Part shown: positions 1 through 5,144 of the stretch, in pieces
Layout: each line of letters opens with the position of its first letter
Numbering within the stretch: the stretch's first letter is position 1
NCBI GenBank assembly: GCA_026122915.1
Contig: JAGIXO010000065.1
Location: 1-9,409, forward strand
Direction: 5' to 3'
Source of the DNA: Candidatus Electronema nielsenii
Lineage (GTDB): Bacteria; Desulfobacterota; Desulfobulbia; Desulfobulbales; Desulfobulbaceae
Length of the DNA: 9,409 nucleotides
The notes under the pieces: generated by a model
Database searches by the model: none
The model's input: the letters and a program-made list of their open reading frames with translations, nothing else
Told to the model about the DNA's origin: nothing
Program-made: the position numbers and the translations under genes

Positions 1-1269
1 GATGAAGGGAAAGGCAAAATTGTTGATCTGCTGACAAGCCATGCTGACTGCATTGTCCGCTTTCAGGGCGGCAACAATGCCGGACACACCTTGGTAGTAG
101 AAGGGAAAAAATACATTTTTCATATCATTCCCTCCGGCATTCTCTATGAGAATAAGCTCTGCATGATCGGTAATGGAGTGATCATTGATCCCGGTGTGCT
201 GCTTGATGAAATGGACGAGCTTCAAACTAAAGGCTTGCCGGTGCATCCTGATCGCCTCTTGATTAGCGAAAATGCTCATCTGATTATGCCGTACCACTGT
301 TTGCTTGATCAAGCACGCGAAGCTGCTTTGTCTATCGGCAAAAAAATAGGGACAACCGGGCGTGGTATCGGTCCTTGCTATATGGATAAGGTCGGTCGAG
401 TTGGTATCAAGATTGGTGATTTACTCGATTTCAGCCAATTTCTTGACAAGCTGCAAGCTAATTTGGAGGAAAAAAACTTTTTTCTGACCAAACAATACAA
501 CGCCGCGCCAGCTTCGTTCGACGCAATCAAGGCTCAGTTTGAAGGCTATGCCGAGCGACTTTCGTCTTTTATCGGCAATGTATCGGTGGTGTTGGATCAG
601 GCACGCAAGGCAGGAAAAAACATCCTCTTTGAGGGTGCGCAGGGTACGCAGTTAGACATTGACCACGGCACCTATCCTTTTGTTACTTCGTCTAATACGG
701 TAGCCGGCAACGCCTGTATCGGCTCTGGTTTTGGCCCGGCCCATATTGATCAAGTGATCGGCATTCTCAAGGCCTACACTACACGCGTGGGTTCCGGCCC
801 CTTCCCCTCTGAGCTACCGGAAGGCGACGCGATTGGCGATGAACTCCAGCGCAAAGGCGGGGAATTCGGCGCGACCACAGGCCGTCGCCGTCGCTGCGGT
901 TGGTTAGATATGGTGGTGGCTAACGATGCAGTGCGGCTGAACGGTCTGACCGGTTTGGCAATTACTAAGTTAGACGTGCTGTCCGGCCAGCCAACACTGA
1001 AAATCGGTCGCAGCTACACTGTCGAGGGCAAACCCTTTGACCGGATGCCCTGCAATATTCGCCAAACTGCCTTAGCTCGACCTGTTTACGAGGAAGTAGA
1101 AGGCTGGAGCGAGGATATCAGTAAAGTACGTGATTTCAGCGAACTGCCGCAGAAGGCCAAGGACTACATCCGTCGGATTGAAGATATTTCTGGAGTGCCA
1201 CCGGTTATTGTTTCGGTTGGCCCTGATCGCGCGGAAACGCTGCTTCTCCGCAACCCCTTTGAAAAATAG
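1..1269 (+). CDS. purA: Adenylosuccinate synthetase, 5' end cut by window edge
   Basis: The enzyme joins IMP and aspartate using GTP to give adenylosuccinate, the first committed step from IMP to AMP, in the cytoplasm. The reading frame is open from base 1, and the first visible residues DEGKGKIVD are the family's N-terminal GDEGKGK phosphate-binding loop, so only about a dozen residues are missing. In visible-residue numbering, GGNNAGHT (23-30) carries the catalytic His, GTTGRGIGP lies near 117-125, EGAQGTQLDID at 211-221, GATTGRRRRCGWLD at 290-303 and TKLDVLSG (guanine recognition) near 322. The 422 visible residues fit a family length of about 430. The stop is TAG at 1267-1269. A promoter follows in the next gap, so purA probably ends or belongs to an upstream transcription unit. 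No frameshift or missing catalytic motif is seen. The identification is very secure. Confidence 0.97.
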   Translation, partial: DEGKGKIVDLLTSHADCIVRFQGGNNAGHTLVVEGKKYIFHIIPSGILYENKLCMIGNGVIIDPGVLLDEMDELQTKGLPVHPDRLLISENAHLIMPYHCLLDQAREAALSIGKKIGTTGRGIGPCYMDKVGRVGIKIGDLLDFSQFLDKLQANLEEKNFFLTKQYNAAPASFDAIKAQFEGYAERLSSFIGNVSVVLDQARKAGKNILFEGAQGTQLDIDHGTYPFVTSSNTVAGNACIGSGFGPAHIDQVIGILKAYTTRVGSGPFPSELPEGDAIGDELQRKGGEFGATTGRRRRCGWLDMVVANDAVRLNGLTGLAITKLDVLSGQPTLKIGRSYTVEGKPFDRMPCNIRQTALARPVYEEVEGWSEDISKVRDFSELPQKAKDYIRRIEDISGVPPVIVSVGPDRAETLLLRNPFEK

Positions 1270-1278
1270 TTTTTCGAT

Positions 1279-1307
1279 TTCACATTCGCTGCAAAAGCAG
1301 ATATTAT
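1279..1307 (+). promoter_or_regulatory. Sigma70-type promoter for the rpoZ-dnaJ-moaC-dksA-galT operon
   Basis: A -35 box TTCACA (1279-1284, five of six to TTGACA) and a -10 box TATTAT (1302-1307, five of six to TATAAT) are separated by exactly 17 bp. Transcription would start near 1314, giving a leader of about 48 nt before rpoZ. It is the strongest promoter match I found by eye in the window, and it sits in the only sizeable gap ahead of the six-gene run. It is inferred from sequence only. Confidence 0.6.
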
Positions 1308-1361
1308 ACACACACAGAGTGTCAGCTGCGCTGCGGCGAGCATCGTTCTGAGGAGATTTAT

Positions 1362-1616
1362 ATGGCTCGTATTACTGTTGAAGATTGTCTCGACCAAGTT
1401 GGTGACGACAACCGTTTTGCTTTGGTTCATCTGGCGGTGGAACGTATTCGCCAGCACCGGCAGGGAGAGCCGTTTTTGGTCGGTGGCAAAAATAAAGAAG
1501 TCGTCATGACCCTGCGGGAAATCGCGTCTGGCAAAGTGACCTTCGGCAATATCAAAGACCTACCAGCCCAACGTCGGGCGCGGGAAGCGGTTGAACGCGA
1601 CAGTAAAGGCGAATAG
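1362..1616 (+). CDS. rpoZ: DNA-directed RNA polymerase omega subunit
   Basis: Omega is the small RNA polymerase subunit that wraps the C-terminal part of beta' and helps assembly. In E. coli its N-terminus forms part of ppGpp site 1. The 84-residue product starts MARITVEDCL, close to the E. coli start MARVTVQDAV. It has the NRFALVHLAVERIRQ helix (about 17-31), a basic GGKNKE stretch and the conserved ALREI-like TLREIASGK (about 50-58). The ATG is preceded by AGGAG at 1351-1355 with 6-nt spacing. It is the first gene after the promoter at 1279-1307, and dnaJ follows 23 bp downstream. Length is typical of the family. The Lys/Arg-rich C-terminal tail is variable in this family and says little. 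Confidence 0.93.
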   Translation: MARITVEDCLDQVGDDNRFALVHLAVERIRQHRQGEPFLVGGKNKEVVMTLREIASGKVTFGNIKDLPAQRRAREAVERDSKGE

Positions 1617-1639
1617 ATTTAGACGAGCAGACGCAGAAT

Positions 1640-2776
1640 ATGAGCAAAGATTATTATGAAATCCTCGAAGTCCCCAAGAATGCGGACGGGGAGGTCATAA
1701 AGAAGGCATATCGGAAGCACGCCATGAAGTATCACCCGGACCGCAATCCGGGCGACAAAGAGGCTGAAGCTCGCTTCAAAGAGGCTGCTGAGGCCTATGA
1801 GGTTCTCAGCGACAAAAAGAAGCGGCAGGTGTACGATGCCTACGGTCATGACGGTCTGAAAAATACCGGCTATTCCGGCCCCGGCGATGCAGCGGACATT
1901 TTTTCTCATATTAATGAAATGTTCGGTGGCATTTTCGGGGGCAGTGGACGAGCGCAGCAGCGCAATCCCAACGCGCCAGCGCACGGCAATGATTTGCGCT
2001 ACGATCTGGAAATTTCCTTCATGGATGCCGCCCACGGGGTGGAGAAGGAAGTCGAGATTGAAAAGCGGGAAACCTGCTGGACGTGCGAAGGCTCAGGCGC
2101 ACGGCCCGGCAGCAGCCCGCAGACCTGCTCGACTTGTAAAGGCAGGGGCGAGGTGATCCGCTCGCAAGGCTTTTTTCAGGTCAGCTCGACCTGCCCGCAC
2201 TGCCGAGGCGTAGGCCAGACCGTGTCTGATCCCTGCGGCGATTGTCACGGTGAAGGGTTAGTGAGCAAGAAGAAAAAGGTCATGCTCAAAATACCCGCTG
2301 GAGTGGATACTGGCTCGCGGATGCGACTCACCGGTGAGGGCGAAGGCGGTCGTCGAGGCGGTTCTTCTGGCGATTTGTACGTGGTTATTCATGTCCGAGA
2401 ACATGAGTATTTTCTTCGAGACGGGCAGACGATTTTTCTGCGCTATCCAGTTTCAATGGTCAAGGCGGCACTCGGTTGCGAGGTCGATGTACCCACGGTC
2501 AACGGCACTGCCAAGCTGAAGATCAAGGCAGGCACCCAGTCCGGTGAGCGGTTCACGCTACGCGGCGAAGGGGTCGTTGGTCTTCGCGGACGCACTCCGG
2601 GTGATATGATCGTTGAAGTCCAAGTGCAGACCCCGACTAACCTGACCAGTAAGCAGAAAGAGCTACTTGAGGAGTTTGACGGTCATTGTCAGGGCGAGGA
2701 GGAAGGGTTCTTCGCCAAAATGTTTGGCAGCTTCAAAGGTCGGGATAAAGAAAAAGAGCAGGGGCAAACGCATTGA
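1640..2776 (+). CDS. dnaJ: Chaperone protein DnaJ (type I Hsp40)
   Basis: DnaJ binds unfolded proteins and stimulates the DnaK ATPase in the cytoplasm. The 378-residue product has the full type I layout: a J-domain at about 4-68 with the HPD motif at 32-34; a Gly/Phe-rich linker (about 75-105) containing DIFSHINEMFGG; four CxxCxGxG zinc-binding repeats with cysteine pairs at 146/149, 163/166, 185/188 and 199/202; and two C-terminal beta-sandwich domains ending with a KQKELLEEF segment (338-346). All four zinc repeats are canonical and the length matches E. coli DnaJ (376 residues). Shine-Dalgarno support is weak (GCAG a few bases upstream), but the ATG gives the expected SKDYYEIL start. The stop TGA at 2774-2776 overlaps the moaC start, suggesting translational coupling. 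DnaK and GrpE are not in this window. Confidence 0.97.
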   Translation: MSKDYYEILEVPKNADGEVIKKAYRKHAMKYHPDRNPGDKEAEARFKEAAEAYEVLSDKKKRQVYDAYGHDGLKNTGYSGPGDAADIFSHINEMFGGIFGGSGRAQQRNPNAPAHGNDLRYDLEISFMDAAHGVEKEVEIEKRETCWTCEGSGARPGSSPQTCSTCKGRGEVIRSQGFFQVSSTCPHCRGVGQTVSDPCGDCHGEGLVSKKKKVMLKIPAGVDTGSRMRLTGEGEGGRRGGSSGDLYVVIHVREHEYFLRDGQTIFLRYPVSMVKAALGCEVDVPTVNGTAKLKIKAGTQSGERFTLRGEGVVGLRGRTPGDMIVEVQVQTPTNLTSKQKELLEEFDGHCQGEEEGFFAKMFGSFKGRDKEKEQGQTH

Positions 2777-3291
2777 AGGACATGCAGTTCAGCCATTTTG
2801 ACGAAACTGGCCAGGCTTGGATGGTGGATGTCGGTGCCAAAACCGAGACGGCCCGTATTGCAGTGGCAGAAGGTCAAATTTCCATGCTCCCAGCAGCTTA
2901 TGCGATGGTCAAGGCCGGGACGATGAAGAAAGGCGATGTGCTGGGCGTGGCTCGCTTGGCTGGAATCATGGCGGCGAAGCAAACTTCCGCCCTGATTCCA
3001 CTTTGCCATCCGCTGGCAATCAGCGGGGTAGAGGTCATTTTCTCCTTTGATGACGAGCGGCACCGTATCCGCATTGAGGCATCTGTTCACATTACTGGCA
3101 GAACCGGGGTAGAAATGGAGGCGTTGACCGCAGTTTCCGTAGCCGCTCTGACAATTTATGATATGTGCAAAGCTGTGGACAAGGGAATGGAGATTTCCCA
3201 AGTCCGATTGATAAGAAAAAGCGGCGGAAGGAGTGGCGATTTCATCCGCCCGCAGATTGATGACCGGAACACCGAGAACAGGAAACCATGA
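2773..3291 (+). CDS. moaC: Cyclic pyranopterin monophosphate synthase MoaC
   Basis: MoaC works with the radical-SAM enzyme MoaA to make cyclic pyranopterin monophosphate, the first stage of molybdenum cofactor synthesis. The 172-residue product shows the family core: MVDVGAKTETARIA (17-30), KGDVLGVARLAGIMAAKQT (53-71), LCHPL (77-81) and MEALTAVSVAALTIYDMCKA (115-134). D130 and K133 match the catalytic Asp/Lys pair of E. coli MoaC (D128, K131), and KSGG occurs at 149-152. I chose the TTG at 2773, which overlaps the dnaJ stop in TTGA and has a GCAGGGG element about 8 nt upstream. An ATG at 2782 is the alternative, but its GAAGGA sits only 1 nt away, too close for a usual ribosome site. The gene overlaps dksA downstream by 4 bp (ATGA). 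No other molybdenum cofactor gene is nearby. Confidence 0.95.
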   Translation: MKDMQFSHFDETGQAWMVDVGAKTETARIAVAEGQISMLPAAYAMVKAGTMKKGDVLGVARLAGIMAAKQTSALIPLCHPLAISGVEVIFSFDDERHRIRIEASVHITGRTGVEMEALTAVSVAALTIYDMCKAVDKGMEISQVRLIRKSGGRSGDFIRPQIDDRNTENRKP

Positions 3292-3650
3292 ACAGCGAAC
3301 AACTGCAGAAATTCAGAGCACTGCTTGAAGATATGAAGAGCGAGATTGTCTCCGATGTCGAGCAAACGATTTCCGAGATGACCGATCATCAATTTAATAC
3401 CCCGGACATCACTGATCGGGCCACGCTGGAATCTGATCGCAGCTTTGAGCTGCGTCTGCGTGGCAGAGAGCAGCAGCTTTTGGACAAAATCAACCAAGCT
3501 ATTACCCGGATTGACAGCGGTACCTACGGCATCTGCGAGGAATGCGAGGAAGAGATCGGCATCAAGCGGCTGGAGGCGAGGCCGGTCGCAACCCATTGCA
3601 TCGACTGCAAGATTAAGCAGGAGCAGCGGGAAAGAAATATAGGAAGATGA
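3288..3650 (+). CDS. dksA: DksA/TraR-family RNA polymerase-binding transcription factor
   Basis: DksA enters the RNA polymerase secondary channel and, with ppGpp, resets promoter output during starvation. The 120-residue product is shorter than E. coli DksA (151), lacking part of the N-terminus. It has a coiled coil (about 5-75) with the tip motif DITDRA (D40 and D43 match E. coli D71 and D74) and a four-cysteine zinc finger (C83, C86, C104, C107). With a constant 31-residue offset, R60, L64, K67, R98 and K108 match E. coli R91, L95, K98, R129 and K139, residues tied to ppGpp site 2. The start ATG overlaps the moaC stop in ATGA, with AGGAAA just upstream. The intact DxxDxA tip and the full zinc finger favour a true DksA over a TraR-type relative. 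Confidence 0.9.
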   Translation: MNSEQLQKFRALLEDMKSEIVSDVEQTISEMTDHQFNTPDITDRATLESDRSFELRLRGREQQLLDKINQAITRIDSGTYGICEECEEEIGIKRLEARPVATHCIDCKIKQEQRERNIGR

Positions 3651-3656
3651 CAAAAA

Positions 3657-4658
3657 ATGCCTGAACTGCGGAAAGACCCGATCCTTGGACGTTGGATTAT
3701 CATCGCTATGGAGCGGAGTAAGCGACCCTCAGATTTTGCGGTCGATTGCCATGAATCAAAAGGAGGATTTTGTCCGCTTTGTCAAGAAAATGAGAAGACC
3801 ACGCCGGGCGAGGTACTGGTTTATGGGCGCAGTCACGGCTTACCGCCCAATTCACCGGGCTGGAAGCTGCGGACAGTGCCGAACAAATATCCGGCCTTGG
3901 TGATTGAAGGTGAGTTAGACAAGCAGGGCGAAGGGTTGTACGACCGCATGAACGGCATTGGTGCCCATGAGGTGGTGATTGAAAGCCCGGATCATGCCGC
4001 CCAGTTCAGCTTTTTGTCGCACGAGCAGATGTTCCTTACCTTCAGGGCTTTTCAGGAGCGCATTGCTGATCTTTCCCGCGACGAACGCTTTACCTACGTT
4101 ATGGTCTTTAAGAATAACGGCAGAGCCGCCGGTGCTTCGTTGGAACATTCGCATTCTCAGCTCGTTGCGCTGCCGGTCATGCCGCGAATGCTGGTTTCAG
4201 AGCTGGAGGGCAGCAGGCAGTACCACAGTTACAAAGACCGCTGCGTCTTCTGCGACATCATCCGTCAAGAAATTCAACAGAAGGTGCGTTTAGTCTGCGA
4301 AAACAGCCGCTTCGTTACCCTGACACCCTTCGCTCCGCGCACACCTTTCGAGATGTGGGTGTTGCCTAAAAAACACAATTCTTCTTACATTGAGCAGGAC
4401 GAGGCATCTCTTTCTGATTTAACGCATATTTTTTCTGAGACGCTACGCCGCTTAGATGCCTGTATTCCCGGTATCCCTTATAACTTTGTCCTGCACACTC
4501 AGCCACTTCGCTCAAGGCCGCTGGACCATTATCACTGGCATTTTGAAATTGTGCCCAAGCTAACCAGCATTGCCGGCTTTGAATGGGGCACTGGCTTTTA
4601 CATCAACCCCATGCCACCGGAAGATGCCTGCCGTTATCTCCGTGACGTGCAACTGTAA
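3657..4658 (+). CDS. galT: GalT-family nucleotidylyltransferase (galactose-1-phosphate uridylyltransferase-like)
   Basis: This HIT-superfamily enzyme transfers a nucleoside monophosphate through a covalent His intermediate; classic GalT swaps UMP between UDP-glucose and galactose-1-phosphate. The 333-residue product begins PELRKDPILGRWIII, typical of GalT. Zinc ligands C39, C42, H113 and H164 line up with E. coli C52, C55, H115 and H164. The nucleophile lies in HSHSQ (164-168), giving H166. H280, H293 and H295 resemble the second metal site, and an extra CxxC is present at 196/199. AGGAAG lies 10 nt before the ATG. The motif is HSHSQ, not the HPHGQ of E. coli GalT. I recall this form in GalT relatives such as plant ADP-glucose phosphorylase, so substrate choice is open. 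No galK, galE or galM lies nearby. Family membership is secure; the exact reaction is less so. Confidence 0.85.
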   Translation: MPELRKDPILGRWIIIAMERSKRPSDFAVDCHESKGGFCPLCQENEKTTPGEVLVYGRSHGLPPNSPGWKLRTVPNKYPALVIEGELDKQGEGLYDRMNGIGAHEVVIESPDHAAQFSFLSHEQMFLTFRAFQERIADLSRDERFTYVMVFKNNGRAAGASLEHSHSQLVALPVMPRMLVSELEGSRQYHSYKDRCVFCDIIRQEIQQKVRLVCENSRFVTLTPFAPRTPFEMWVLPKKHNSSYIEQDEASLSDLTHIFSETLRRLDACIPGIPYNFVLHTQPLRSRPLDHYHWHFEIVPKLTSIAGFEWGTGFYINPMPPEDACRYLRDVQL

Positions 4659-4660
4659 AC

Positions 4661-4666
4661 AGGAGG
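4661..4666 (+). promoter_or_regulatory. Ribosome binding site deciding the response-regulator start
   Basis: A full AGGAGG sits directly after the galT stop and 5 nt before GTG 4672. This supports GTG 4672 over the ATG at 4570, which lies in the same frame but inside galT. Starting at 4672 also places the protein N-terminus right before the first beta strand of the receiver domain, as expected. Confidence 0.8.
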
Positions 4667-4671
4667 CTGCC

Positions 4672-5031
4672 GTGGAAAGCAAAAAAAAAGTTCTGATCGT
4701 TGATGATGAGGAAGTCATCCTGTTCCTGTACAAAGAAGAGCTGGAAGAGGAGGGCTTTGCTGTGGAAACGGCCATGAACGGAGAATTGGCTCTGCGGCAA
4801 TTTGAGGCTGCGCCGCCGGACTTGGTCATCCTCGACATCAACATGCCGGGCATGAACGGTATTGAAGTGCTGCGCCAGATGAAGAGCCTTAATGCTCAGT
4901 TGCCGGTCATCCTTAGTTCTGCCTATCCTGAATACAAACAGGATTTTGGGGCATGGGCCTCGGACGAGTACATCGTAAAATCAGCCAACACCGCAGACCT
5001 AAAAGCAGCGGTGCGTAAATACTTGGACTGA
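4672..5031 (+). CDS. Stand-alone response regulator receiver protein (CheY-like, single domain)
   Basis: The 119-residue product is a complete receiver domain with no output domain, so it probably acts by protein contact or in a phosphorelay. Acidic pocket residues D11 and D12 lie in VLIVDDEE, the phospho-acceptor is D55 in LVILDINMPGMNG, the Ser/Thr switch position is S83 in VILSSAYPEY, and the conserved Lys is K103 in EYIVKSAN. The usual Lys-Pro after strand five is Lys-Ser here. The start is GTG with AGGAGG 5 nt upstream, 13 bp after galT, so it is most likely the last gene of the operon. No histidine kinase is encoded in the window, and its partner cannot be named. The segment PEYKQDFGAWASDEY between S83 and K103 is a recognisable linker, but I cannot assign it to a named subfamily. 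Confidence 0.88.
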   Translation: MESKKKVLIVDDEEVILFLYKEELEEEGFAVETAMNGELALRQFEAAPPDLVILDINMPGMNGIEVLRQMKSLNAQLPVILSSAYPEYKQDFGAWASDEYIVKSANTADLKAAVRKYLD

Positions 5032-5051
5032 GCTGCGGTAGCAGAAAAGCA

Positions 5052-5078
5052 CGGAGCAACGACTTTGTCGCTGCTCCG
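5052..5078 (+). other. Hairpin after the response-regulator gene
   Basis: CGGAGCAACGAC (5052-5063) pairs with GTCGCTGCTCCG (5067-5078) around a TTT loop: 12 positions with one A/C mismatch. No T-run follows on the + strand, so it is not a standard intrinsic terminator by itself. It may stabilise the 3' end of the operon transcript or assist the terminator just downstream. Confidence 0.5.
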
Positions 5079-5090
5079 CAATAAACATCC

Positions 5091-5131
5091 CGGCAGACCG
5101 CCGTCCGCAGCAGGTCGCCGCAATTTTTTTT
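5091..5131 (+). terminator. Intrinsic (rho-independent) terminator closing the rpoZ-to-response-regulator operon
   Basis: CGGCAGACC (5091-5099) pairs with GGTCGCCG (5113-5120) as an 8-bp GC-rich stem with a single bulged A and a 13-nt loop. Three bases later there is a run of eight T (5124-5131). The combination is typical of an intrinsic terminator. It ends only 13 bp before the apparent sppA start, which raises the question of how sppA is transcribed. Confidence 0.7.
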
Positions 5132-5144
5132 CCTGACACTTCCC

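Noticed and set aside
1261..1275. Palindrome GAAAAA-TAG-TTTTTC spanning the purA stop as a terminator
   Set aside because: The six-base stem is almost all A/T, too weak for an intrinsic terminator, and is probably chance from Lys codons next to a T-rich stretch.
2689..3201. Long open frame on the minus strand (about 170 codons) opposite moaC and the dnaJ end
   Set aside because: It lies entirely opposite two well-recognised genes, resembles no family I know and has no sign of its own promoter or ribosome site.
3156..3653. Minus-strand open frame (about 165 codons) opposite dksA
   Set aside because: It is the antisense of dksA and the moaC end, with no recognisable domain. Chance openness is likely.
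4570..4671. Extending the response regulator upstream to the in-frame ATG at 4570
   Set aside because: This would overlap the galT 3' end by about 90 bp and add residues with no receiver-domain homology; GTG 4672 has a full AGGAGG and the right domain boundary.
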